Positions 23,049-30,335 of a stretch of DNA of 45,506 nt are shown one piece after another; the stretch's first letter is position 1; each line of letters begins with the position of its first letter. The stretch is taken from positions 1-45,506 of the forward strand of contig JAFGSF010000038.1 of NCBI GenBank assembly GCA_016934745.1, given 5' to 3'. This DNA is from Candidatus Aminicenantota bacterium (GTDB lineage Bacteria > Acidobacteriota > Aminicenantia > UBA2199). A program made the translations under genes and the position numbers. The notes beneath the pieces are model-generated. The model was not told the origin of the DNA, ran no database searches, and was given only the letters and a program-made list of their open reading frames with translations.

Positions 23049-24955
23049 AATTTCTACAGGAAAAAATCAAGAAACGGATCTTGGCCCTGTTGAAAAACGA
23101 TTATGAAATTGCCGATACCGACCTGGTGTTTTCCCTGCCGGCCGAACGGAAATTCGGCGATTTATCTACCAACCTGGCCTTTATTTTGGCAAAAAAAACT
23201 AAAAACAAGCCATTTTTGTTGGCAAAGGCCATGGCGGAAAAACTGCACAACCAGCTGCCGGAGATCGAAAGTATCCAGGTCGCGGGCGGCGGTTTTGTCA
23301 ATTTTTACCTGCGCCGTGAGCCGTTTCTTCTCTATCAATGGCAAACCCGGGACCGGACGCTGCCGTCCAGGTCCGAAAAAGTCATCGTCGAACATACCAG
23401 TATTAATCCCAATAAAGCAGCCCACATCGGTCACTTGCGCAACTCATGCCTGGGAGATATTCTGGCCCGTTGCTGCCGCTTTCTGGGTTATGAAGTCGAA
23501 GTTCAAAATTATATCGACGACACAGGCATTCAAATCGCCGACGTGGTCTGGGGGTTGCTCTATTATCAGAAAAAGAACCTCGCGGCCATAAAGAAAATCT
23601 CCGGCCTGGCAGCCTATCTCTGGGACCTGTATGCCGAAGTGAATCAAGCCTTTGCCGTCAATGAAAAATTCGCCGCTGAACGCCGGGACGTTCATAAGAA
23701 AATCGAAGAAAAAAGCAATCCCGAATACCAAGCCTGCCGATATATCGCCGAACAGGTTTTACTCGATCATATCCGCACCATGGCCAGACTGGATATCCAA
23801 TACGACCTGCTGGCCCGCGAAAGTGACGTCATCGCCATGGATTTTTTCAAGGCGGCAGCGGATGAATTGACCGCCCGCCAGGTAATGGTCCCATCGCAAG
23901 ACCCTGAAAAGAAAGGCTGCCTGGTCATTCACTATGAGCGGGAAAATATAGAAAAAATCATCGTCCGCTCCAATGGAACCATCACTTACGTCGGCAAGGA
24001 TATCGCCTACAACCTGTGGAAATTCGGCCTGCTGCCCCGCGATTTCAGCTACCGGTTATTTTTCACTTATCCCGACAGCCATGACATCCATATGACCGCC
24101 GCCGACCCCGGGTCCACGGTCCCGCCCTTCGGCCGGGCCGATAAAGTGTACAATGTGATCGACGTCCGCCAGTCTTACCTGCAAAGCCTGATCGCCCAGG
24201 TGCTGCAGCAGTTGGGGCATCCGGGTCCAAGCCGCAATTTCATCCATTTTTCATATGAAATGGTGGCCATGACCCCAGCCTGCGTACGCGAGATGGGCTT
24301 GCCGCTGGCAGTGGAAGAAGAAAACAAATCATATGTCGAAGTGTCGGGGCGCAAAGGCCGGGCCGTCAAGGCCGATGACCTGATCGACCAGCTGATCGCA
24401 AAATCCGGGCATGAACTCGAATCCCGCAATTCGGGACTGAGCGCTGCCGAAGCCGAACCCATCGCCAGGGCCATCGCCGTAGCCGCCCTGCGCTATTTCA
24501 TGGTCAAATTCAACCTCAATACGGTGATCGCCTTTGATTTCAAGGAAGCCCTGAATTTCGAAGGCGACAGCGGCCCTTACTTGCAATACACCATGGTCCG
24601 GCTGAACAGTATTCTAAAAAAGGCAGGAACGGTCGGGCTTGAAACGGAAAAAGAACCTGGCTCCCCGTCACTTCTCGACGACAAGGAAAAAGAGTTGTAT
24701 TGGGAAATGATACTCAACCTGTCACTCCTTGAAATCCAGGTGGAATATGCCCTGGCCAATCATGAGCTCTCTTCTCTCGCCACCTATACTTACAGTTTGT
24801 GCCAGAAATTCAATCATTACTACCACCAATTCCCCGTGCTCGCCGAAAAGAATCCCGCCATAAAAAATTTACGCCTTACGCTGATTTTGCTTTTCAAGAA
24901 CAAGGTAAAAAAACTTTTTAAAATAATCGGCATCATCATCCCCGAAAGAATGTAA
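23045..24955 (+). CDS. argS: arginyl-tRNA synthetase
   Basis: This 636-residue class I synthetase charges tRNA-Arg. ATG 23045 overlaps the previous stop codon; the frame is open further upstream but the N-terminal additional domain (Add-1, residues ~1-100, KKRILALLKND...) starts here as expected. The HIGH motif reads NPNKAAHIGHLRNS near residue 120. The KMSKS region is replaced by a VSGRKGRAVKADDLID stretch near 435, which is usual for many bacterial ArgRS. The C-terminal anticodon-binding DALR domain is present (LQYTMVRLNSILKK near 515 to IIIPERM). It is full length, with no fault seen. Confidence 0.97.
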   Translation: MKFLQEKIKKRILALLKNDYEIADTDLVFSLPAERKFGDLSTNLAFILAKKTKNKPFLLAKAMAEKLHNQLPEIESIQVAGGGFVNFYLRREPFLLYQWQTRDRTLPSRSEKVIVEHTSINPNKAAHIGHLRNSCLGDILARCCRFLGYEVEVQNYIDDTGIQIADVVWGLLYYQKKNLAAIKKISGLAAYLWDLYAEVNQAFAVNEKFAAERRDVHKKIEEKSNPEYQACRYIAEQVLLDHIRTMARLDIQYDLLARESDVIAMDFFKAAADELTARQVMVPSQDPEKKGCLVIHYERENIEKIIVRSNGTITYVGKDIAYNLWKFGLLPRDFSYRLFFTYPDSHDIHMTAADPGSTVPPFGRADKVYNVIDVRQSYLQSLIAQVLQQLGHPGPSRNFIHFSYEMVAMTPACVREMGLPLAVEEENKSYVEVSGRKGRAVKADDLIDQLIAKSGHELESRNSGLSAAEAEPIARAIAVAALRYFMVKFNLNTVIAFDFKEALNFEGDSGPYLQYTMVRLNSILKKAGTVGLETEKEPGSPSLLDDKEKELYWEMILNLSLLEIQVEYALANHELSSLATYTYSLCQKFNHYYHQFPVLAEKNPAIKNLRLTLILLFKNKVKKLFKIIGIIIPERM

Positions 24956-25038
24956 GGAAAATTGAAAAAAATGAAGACGGAATGCTCCGACTTCTGACAC
25001 GCTATGCCGGACGCCCGCAAAAACAAAGTATAGAAAAC

Positions 25039-25068
25039 TTGATTTTTAAAAAAGTTATATTATATAAT
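25039..25068 (+). promoter_or_regulatory. promoter of the ECF sigma-factor operon
   Basis: TTGATT (25039-25044), an 18-base spacer and a perfect TATAAT (25063-25068). The start site should be near 25075, about 140 bases before the sigma-factor start codon. This is a housekeeping-type promoter rather than an obvious ECF autoregulated one. Confidence 0.6.
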
Positions 25069-25090
25069 GACCGCATCTCTCTCTCATTAC

Positions 25091-25138
25091 CTATCTCTCC
25101 GTTTGGAGGGGAGATGGAAAGGATTTTTATCCTTTTCC
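25091..25138 (+). promoter_or_regulatory. two hairpins in the long leader of the sigma-factor operon
   Basis: The predicted 140-base leader contains a pyrimidine-rich start, then a hairpin around CTCTCC-GTTT-GGAGG-GGAG (about 25094-25114). A second stem follows: GGAAAGGAT (25116-25124) with ATCCTTTTCC (25129-25138), one bulge and a 4-base loop. No known riboswitch pattern was recognised. Roles as attenuator, RNA-stability element or protein-binding site are all possible. Confidence 0.4.
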
Positions 25139-25214
25139 CTATAGTCTTGGTAAAAGGAAAAAGTTGGTTCATCCCGCAACTTTTAACGGCATGGAAGCAT
25201 CTTATAGGGTAGTC

Positions 25215-25748
25215 ATGCATGATCTGATTAGACGCCTGAAATCCAGAAATGAAGCCGCGCTCAAAGAGGTGATGACCATGTATAAAAAGCCGATATACAA
25301 TTACCTGAATCTGCTCCTGGGCAACCGGCAACTGGCCGAAGAACTGACCCAGGACACATTCGTAAAAGTATATTTCAAGGCCCATACCCTGAAAACCGAT
25401 CACCCGCAAGCCTTCAAGGCCTGGATATACAAGATCGCCACCAACCTGGCGCGCAGCGAATTCCGAAAAAAGCGCTTGAAAAAAATATTGTCGCTGTCCG
25501 AAATCCAGGCCGGGCATGTCTCCCACGATCCTGATTTTGAAGGCCGGGTGATTTTCGAGCAAATGCTCACCCATATTCCTGAAAAATGGCGGGCACCGCT
25601 GGTGATGAAGGAAATGGATAATTTTTCGTTCGCAGAAATCGCCCAAATCTTGAACAAACCGGTGGGAACGGTCAAGTCACTGGTTTTTCGGGGCAAAGAA
25701 TATATGAAAAAAAACTATCACGATCCCCAAGGAGTTGTCCATGTCTGA
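25215..25748 (+). CDS. ECF-type RNA polymerase sigma factor
   Basis: The product is about 177 residues. Region 2 is at residues ~10-75 (ALKEVMTMYKKPIYNYLNLLL, then ELTQDTFVKVYFKAHTL, ending in AWIYKIATNLARSEFRKKR). Region 4 is at ~115-165 (WRAPLVMKEMDNFSFAEIAQILNKPVGTVKSLVFRGKEYMKK, helix-turn-helix). The start is uncertain: ATG 25191 is also in frame, and neither has a clear Shine-Dalgarno. 25215 gives the usual length before region 2. The stop codon overlaps the putative anti-sigma start, and the third gene is an HtrA-like PDZ protein, so this looks like an envelope-stress regulon head. Confidence 0.88.
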   Translation: MHDLIRRLKSRNEAALKEVMTMYKKPIYNYLNLLLGNRQLAEELTQDTFVKVYFKAHTLKTDHPQAFKAWIYKIATNLARSEFRKKRLKKILSLSEIQAGHVSHDPDFEGRVIFEQMLTHIPEKWRAPLVMKEMDNFSFAEIAQILNKPVGTVKSLVFRGKEYMKKNYHDPQGVVHV

Positions 25749-26082
25749 TTGGCAAGATATTTTGCGGTCCCAAAACGAATTGCAGCCGGGGCCGGATTTT
25801 GAAGAACGAGTTTTTTCAAAAATCAGAAAAAAGAAAAAACTGAGAAAGATTGGTTTCAGCGTAACGGCTGTGGTCAGTATATTGTTCTTGTTTTCGCTGT
25901 TGCAAATATTCCATCCGGCCGGTCAGCCAGAGCGGCAAACCGCGATCCAAACTCCATCGCAAGACAAAGAAGAAATCCCACTGCATGAGGATCTGTTTTT
26001 CTCGGCTTCCGACTATCGCACCCGCTACTCCCTTGAACCGGTTTCCCTTCAACAAAACACGTCCGCCATAAACCAGATTTAG
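25741..26082 (+). CDS. putative membrane anti-sigma factor
   Basis: This 113-residue protein starts at ATG 25741 with AAGGAG 6 bases upstream, overlapping the sigma gene by 8 bases. The layout is a cytoplasmic N-terminal segment of 37 residues (SDWQDILRSQNELQPGPDFEERVFSKI), a basic stop (KKKKLRK), one transmembrane helix (about 40-58), and a 55-residue periplasmic tail. No zinc-binding HxxxCxxC motif is present, so it is not a ZAS-type anti-sigma factor. The role is inferred from position, coupling and topology only. Confidence 0.6.
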   Translation: MSDWQDILRSQNELQPGPDFEERVFSKIRKKKKLRKIGFSVTAVVSILFLFSLLQIFHPAGQPERQTAIQTPSQDKEEIPLHEDLFFSASDYRTRYSLEPVSLQQNTSAINQI

Positions 26083-26091
26083 GAGACAACC

Positions 26092-27870
26092 ATGAAAAAA
26101 AAATTATTCCTGCTGCTGCTGTTCTTGTTGACGGTGTATTCGGTCACGGCGACGGAAAAAATCAACGCCATCGAAAACGAGATTAAAATAGTGCTCAACC
26201 AGGTTTCACCGTCGCTGGTGAAGGTGGTTTCCGAAAATGCAAAAAGATACGTGGCCACCGGCATCGCCCTGGAAGATGAGCTGATCATCACGACGGCGCT
26301 GATCACCAGCCGCCCCTATGAAAAACTATACGTGGAAGACATTCACGGCGTAAAAATGACCGCCGTCATGGTGGGCCAGGACAACCGTTCAGGATTGGCA
26401 TTGCTGCGCCTCAACCAAAAAGGACCGCGACAATTGCTCCAGTCCAGGCAAGCCGCCGTCGGCGACTGGGTGGCGTTGATCGGCTTGTTCTACAACCGTT
26501 TCCCCGCCATATCCCAAGGCATTGTCAGCAGCCGTTCGGAGGCGGAGCTGATCGTGAACGCCCCGGTCGCTCCCGGTTCGGCGGGAGGAGCCGTGGTCAA
26601 CAAGAAGGGGGAATTGTTGGGAGTGATCCGGGGCAGCGTCGGTTTTTCGTATGCGCCCGAATACACATTCAAGGATCATTCGACCATGATCGTGGTCAGT
26701 GGCTCCAAAAACGAAAGCGGCAGTCTCTGTTATGCGCTGCCCATCGAGAAAGTCAGCCGCATCGCCCAAATATTAAAAACAACGGGAAAAATTGCATACG
26801 GCTGGCTGGGGGTCAGTTTCAGCGGTGATTCGAACTACATCCAGGCGGTGGAAAAAAATTCTCCGGCGCAAAAAGCGGGAATCGCCAAGGGCGACCGGAT
26901 AGAGAAAATTTCCGGGAAACCGATCGCCCGCTTTCGCGATATCACGGCCGCCCTGCAATTTGCCATGGCCGGCGATAAGGTCAGGATCACAGTCACGCGG
27001 GCGGGAAAACCGTTGCGCCTGGAAGCCGTCTTGACCGAGCGCCCGACCCCGGCGCCCCCGCTTGCTCGCGAGCTTTTCCCTGAAACTCCGGACATGCCGC
27101 CAGTCCCCTTGACCCAATGGGCCGAACGGCTATCCGAGATTCCCGAACTGTCAGGCATGGAGATGAATTTACCCATGGTTAAAAATTATGTCATCGAGTT
27201 CAGCGGCGCCCGGCAGCTGGGAATCGATATCATGGAAATGACCGACGCGCTCAGCCAGAAGTTCTTGGTCAAGGAGGGCTACGGGTTGTTGGTCTCCCGC
27301 GTCAACGAATCATCGGCAGCCCAAAAAGCCGGCCTGCACGCCGGAGACATTCTGGTGCGGGCCAACGGCCATGAATGCAGAACCGCCTTCGACCTCCGGA
27401 ATGTCATCAAGGTCCTGCGCGATAAGGAAGCGCTGCAACTCGAACTTTACCGTGACGGTCAATTGAGAAAATTCAGCATCATCCCGGATAAAAAAGAATC
27501 CTTTAACTGGGACATGAAAAAATTCTCCGAAAAAATGCAAACCTTGCAAAAAAATATCCGCAGCGAAGCCAAAATAGTCAATGACGACCAGCTCAACCAA
27601 CTGCGCCAGGCCAGAAGCAAGGCTGAAAATGAATATCAGCGGCAAAAAGAACAAGCCCTGTTGCAACTTCAGTTGCAAAGCAAAAAAATGGCCGAAGCCC
27701 TGCGCCGGCTGGAAGCGAAAAAAAATAAACTCAGCTCGGAACTGAAAGCAAAATATTCCGAACCCCTGCGCCGGCTTCAGGATGAGATCAAGAAAATTGA
27801 GGAAAACATCCACGCCGAACTCGAGGCCGGGCATGGCGCCAACAAGCGCGACGCATCATCTCAGCAGTGA
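26092..27870 (+). CDS. catalytically dead HtrA/DegP-like protein with two PDZ domains and a coiled coil
   Basis: The product is 592 residues with a signal peptide (1-20). Residues 35-250 follow the HtrA trypsin fold closely, but the triad is gone. The His position (DegP TNNHVV) reads TTALIT (Leu70), the Asp position (PRSDIAL) reads NRSGLAL (Gly101), and the Ser position (GNSGG) reads GSAGG (Ala164). PDZ1 spans about 263-345 (GWLGVSF, NSPAQKAGIAKGDRI). PDZ2 spans about 395-475 (GYGLLVSRV, SSAAQKAGLHAGDIL). From 485 to 585 comes a Glu/Lys/Gln/Leu-rich coiled coil. AGGAG lies 7 bases before ATG 26092, and the gene is 9 bases after the anti-sigma-like gene. The loss of all three residues with the rest intact suggests selected use as a periplasmic binding or sensing scaffold. 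Its last 15 bases overlap pdxA, which is convergent. Confidence 0.88.
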   Translation: MKKKLFLLLLFLLTVYSVTATEKINAIENEIKIVLNQVSPSLVKVVSENAKRYVATGIALEDELIITTALITSRPYEKLYVEDIHGVKMTAVMVGQDNRSGLALLRLNQKGPRQLLQSRQAAVGDWVALIGLFYNRFPAISQGIVSSRSEAELIVNAPVAPGSAGGAVVNKKGELLGVIRGSVGFSYAPEYTFKDHSTMIVVSGSKNESGSLCYALPIEKVSRIAQILKTTGKIAYGWLGVSFSGDSNYIQAVEKNSPAQKAGIAKGDRIEKISGKPIARFRDITAALQFAMAGDKVRITVTRAGKPLRLEAVLTERPTPAPPLARELFPETPDMPPVPLTQWAERLSEIPELSGMEMNLPMVKNYVIEFSGARQLGIDIMEMTDALSQKFLVKEGYGLLVSRVNESSAAQKAGLHAGDILVRANGHECRTAFDLRNVIKVLRDKEALQLELYRDGQLRKFSIIPDKKESFNWDMKKFSEKMQTLQKNIRSEAKIVNDDQLNQLRQARSKAENEYQRQKEQALLQLQLQSKKMAEALRRLEAKKNKLSSELKAKYSEPLRRLQDEIKKIEENIHAELEAGHGANKRDASSQQ

Positions 27871-28800
27871 TGCTGCCAGTTTCATGGCCGCCAACATGCT
27901 GGCATGATCGGCCATTCCCTTGCCGGCAATATCATAGGCCGTGCCATGAACCGGGGACGTGCGGATAAATGGCAAGCCCAGGGTCAGTTGCACGCCCGAT
28001 CCGGCATGCAGCAATTTGAAGGGGATCAGTCCCTGGTCATGAGTCCAGGCGATAACCACCGCATCTTTCACGGCCCGGGCCTTGTTAAAAACCACATCGG
28101 GCGGAAATAATCCGGCTATGGGAATCTCCCCTTGCAATTCCGCCAAAGCCGGAATGATCGTCTCCTCTTCCTCACTACCCAAGAAACCGTTTTCTCCGGC
28201 GTGAGGGTTCAAGCCGCTGAAATAAAAAATAAATTCACGGGCAAAGAGGCGTTTCAGTTCACCGGCAACCAAGCGGACAAAAGCCGTTATTTTCCCCGGG
28301 CTGATTCGGGTAAACACCTCACGCAAGGGAACATGATGGGTGAAGAGCGCCACTTTCAATGGCTTGGACCAGAAAAACATGGCCGGCGAAGCACCCGCGG
28401 CAATCGATTCAAAATAATCGGTATGGCCGCGATAGGGCGCTTTGCCGTGCAGCCATTTATTTTTGTTGATCGGGGCCGTGACCACGGCTTGCACCTGGCC
28501 GGACAAGGCCAGCTGCACGGCCTTTTGCACAAAAACAAAGGAAATATCTTCGCTGACGGAAGCACTGTCCACGTCCAGGAAAACCGTCTCGCCGGCTGCC
28601 AGCGCGGCGCCGCTGCAGAAATTCGCGATACCGGCAACCGGGAAAAAGCGACGCGAACCGACAATCACCAGGCCGCCATGCGGAGTATAGGCTGCCAGGC
28701 TTTTCTGAACAATCTCGGGTCCAATGCCTTGCGGATCACCGATGGTGACGGCAATGACCTTATTTTGCCTGTTCGGCTTCTTCGCGTCTTGGTTCGGCAA
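27856..28800 (-). CDS. pdxA: 4-hydroxythreonine-4-phosphate dehydrogenase
   Basis: This 314-residue PdxA oxidises 4-phosphohydroxy-L-threonine in pyridoxal phosphate synthesis (DXP-dependent route, which fits dxr/DXP use in this genome). Signatures are VTIGDPQGIGPEI near residue 18, TAPINKNKWLHGKAPYRGHTDYF near 108-130 (metal His), HHVPLREV near 154, LNPHAGENGFLGSEE near 197 and a late GTAYDIAGKGMAD (metal His just before it). The start is unclear. TTG 28800 is the only standard start before the conserved block and overlaps the upstream gene by 41 bases. An ATT at the V-I-A-V block, just after a TAAGG, would give the usual N-terminus. The 3' end overlaps the pseudo-HtrA gene by 15 bases. Confidence 0.92.
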   Translation of the reverse strand: MPNQDAKKPNRQNKVIAVTIGDPQGIGPEIVQKSLAAYTPHGGLVIVGSRRFFPVAGIANFCSGAALAAGETVFLDVDSASVSEDISFVFVQKAVQLALSGQVQAVVTAPINKNKWLHGKAPYRGHTDYFESIAAGASPAMFFWSKPLKVALFTHHVPLREVFTRISPGKITAFVRLVAGELKRLFAREFIFYFSGLNPHAGENGFLGSEEEETIIPALAELQGEIPIAGLFPPDVVFNKARAVKDAVVIAWTHDQGLIPFKLLHAGSGVQLTLGLPFIRTSPVHGTAYDIAGKGMADHASMLAAMKLAASLLR

Positions 28801-29086
28801 AGTCGGGGTTTTTATAAATGTATTTGATCTGGGATTTAAAGACGATCAGGGTCCCGCCATCCTGCTTTTTGATCTTGAGGCATTTTTCGTCATACCAGTC
28901 GAGCAGCCCCTTCAACAATTCGCCGCTGACCAGTTCCAACACCAGTTGGGTCCGGTTGTTCATTTGCTTGATATAATAATAATTCTCGGCGTGGGTCTTG
29001 TACGGCGGTGGCGGTTTGTGCTTGCTATCCTTATCCGATTTTTGTTTTATTTCTCTGAGGTTCGGTGTTATCAGTTTTCTGATCAT
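28760..29086 (-). CDS. hfq: Hfq-like (Sm/LSm fold) RNA-binding protein
   Basis: This 108-residue protein starts at ATG 29086 (AGGAGAG 7 bases upstream; the TTG just before is less likely). Residues ~33-95 resemble Hfq: YKTHAENYYYIKQMNNRTQL, then strand LVLELVSGELLKGLLDWYDEKCLKI (Hfq: V-x-L-x-N-G-x-x-L-x-G-x-I-x-x-F-D-x-x-x-x-L), then LIVFKSQIKYIYKN where Hfq has M-V-Y-K-H-A-I-S-T. The Sm1 Gly-Asp-like features are kept; the YKH of Sm2 is changed to FKS. N- and C-terminal tails are basic or charged. It may bind sRNAs or other RNA. It has its own consensus promoter and precedes pdxA in an overlapping arrangement. Confidence 0.75.
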   Translation of the reverse strand: MIRKLITPNLREIKQKSDKDSKHKPPPPYKTHAENYYYIKQMNNRTQLVLELVSGELLKGLLDWYDEKCLKIKKQDGGTLIVFKSQIKYIYKNPDFAEPRREEAEQAK

Positions 29087-29113
29087 CAAGACTCTCCTTC
29101 GCGGGTTGCCATC

Positions 29114-29142
29114 ATTATAATTTTGTTTTAGGGAAATGTCAA
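29114..29142 (-). promoter_or_regulatory. consensus promoter of the hfq-like/pdxA operon
   Basis: On the minus strand there is a perfect TTGACA (29137-29142), a 17-base spacer and a perfect TATAAT (29114-29119). The start should be near 29107, leaving about 20 bases of leader with a good Shine-Dalgarno. With six of six matches at both boxes it is expected to be strong. Confidence 0.85.
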
Positions 29143-29206
29143 TATTGACGGAATGAATGGCCGCCCGCGTCTTGATTTTTCGATGCGGAGCCGGGATGGG
29201 ACGACA

Positions 29207-30175
29207 TCACCCTTCCTTTTTTTCAAAAATGACCCTTTCACCGTCAGCGATGCGGACATTTTTCAAATAGGTGAAAGGCCCGATCGCACAAAAATTGCCG
29301 ATGCAGGTGCCCGCGGCCAGGTAGGTGCAGGGATAAATGACCGTGTCGCGGCCGATCTGCACGTCATGCTCGATGGTCACGGTCTCCGCTTGCAGGATGG
29401 TCACGCCGCCTTCGATAATAAACCGCTGCTGAATCTGGCGGTTGAACTTGTCCTGCGCCGCCTGCAGGTCGCGGCGATCATTGATGCCGATGGCGATCGC
29501 GCAATCATCGGCCTGGACCGCCTCAACTTTCAGATTTTTTCGGTGCATAATGGCGATGATATCGGTGAGATAGTATTCTTTTTTGGCATTTTCGTTGCCG
29601 ATCCCGGCCAGCAATGGCAGTACGGTCCGACTGTCGAAAAGGTAGATCGAGGCGTTCATCTCGCGGATCTGCCGCTGCTCTGGAGTCGCGTCCTTCTCTT
29701 CGATTACGCCCAGGATCGCTCCCCGCGCATCGCGAATGATGCGCCCATAGGGCGGCGGACTGTCCGAAAAAACCGCAGAGATTAACGTGCATTGGGCCCG
29801 GCCCTGGCGGTGGCTGGCAATCAGCTTGTGCAAGGCAGCAGCCGTGATGTACGGATTGTCCCCGACGACAACCAGCAGTTCCCCGTCATAGCCGGCGAGG
29901 CGTTCTGCGGCGGCGAGCAAGGCATGGGCCGTACCCAGCTGTTCCCGCTGCAACGCATAGACCACGTTGCGCTGGATGCTCCCGGCAATCTCGTCGTGAT
30001 TGTCGCCGACGACGACAATGATGTCCGGCTCGGCGATATCACAGGCCACCAGGCTGTCCAGGAGGTAATTGATGATTTCCTTGCCGAGGATTTTATGGAG
30101 AACCTTGGTTTTTTCAGAATGCATGCGCGTGGATCTGCCAGCGGCCAGCACCACGGCCTTGAGTTTGTTTGCCAT
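29207..30175 (-). CDS. glmU: GlmU-type UDP-GlcNAc pyrophosphorylase lacking the acetyltransferase domain
   Basis: The product is 322 residues; bifunctional GlmU has about 450. The uridyltransferase domain is complete: VVLAAGRSTRM near residue 8 with KTKVLHKILGK near 22, REQLGTAHALLAA near 77, VVVGDNPYI near 101, and EEKDATPEQRQIREMNASIY near 155-175, with YYLTDII near 205. A short linker and about three left-handed beta-helix turns (VTIEHDVQIGRDTVIYPCT...) follow, then the chain stops. The acetyltransferase active site (His363 and Asn386 region) is absent. The 117 bases downstream are too few to hold it, so this is not a simple frameshift. A separate glucosamine-1-phosphate acetyltransferase must exist, or the enzyme has another sugar-nucleotide product. 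Confidence 0.85.
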   Translation of the reverse strand: MANKLKAVVLAAGRSTRMHSEKTKVLHKILGKEIINYLLDSLVACDIAEPDIIVVVGDNHDEIAGSIQRNVVYALQREQLGTAHALLAAAERLAGYDGELLVVVGDNPYITAAALHKLIASHRQGRAQCTLISAVFSDSPPPYGRIIRDARGAILGVIEEKDATPEQRQIREMNASIYLFDSRTVLPLLAGIGNENAKKEYYLTDIIAIMHRKNLKVEAVQADDCAIAIGINDRRDLQAAQDKFNRQIQQRFIIEGGVTILQAETVTIEHDVQIGRDTVIYPCTYLAAGTCIGNFCAIGPFTYLKNVRIADGERVIFEKKEG

Positions 30176-30181
30176 GAATCG

Positions 30182-30210
30182 ATTTTAGAGCTTACGATTT
30201 TCAAAGTCAA
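30182..30210 (-). promoter_or_regulatory. leaderless-type promoter of the glmU-like gene
   Basis: On the minus strand: TTGACT (30205-30210), a 17-base spacer and TAAAAT (30182-30187). The -10 ends 6 bases before ATG 30175, and no Shine-Dalgarno is present. Confidence 0.75.
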
Positions 30211-30301
30211 CGGCATAGAGATTTCTTTTCCCAGACTGTTCAGTCAAACGGAATGCTTCTGCCAAATTAACGAAATTCCTAGAAACATCGTGTGGCGAGA
30301 A

Positions 30302-30330
30302 ATGACTGCGGGAAGGGGCTGTGCTATAAT
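30302..30330 (+). promoter_or_regulatory. leaderless-type promoter of the kdtA operon
   Basis: ATGACT (30302-30307), a 17-base spacer and a perfect TATAAT (30325-30330). ATG 30336 begins 6 bases after the -10 ends, with no Shine-Dalgarno. Confidence 0.65.
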
Positions 30331-30335
30331 GACCC

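Noticed and set aside
29084..29113. Possible 8-codon leader peptide (MATREGES) ahead of the hfq-like gene
   Set aside because: Its ATG lies between the -10 box and the predicted start site, so it would not be transcribed.
29090..29206. A frameshift that would restore the missing GlmU acetyltransferase domain
   Set aside because: The sequence after the stop is only 117 bases to the next promoter and gene and shows no hexapeptide-repeat pattern in any frame.
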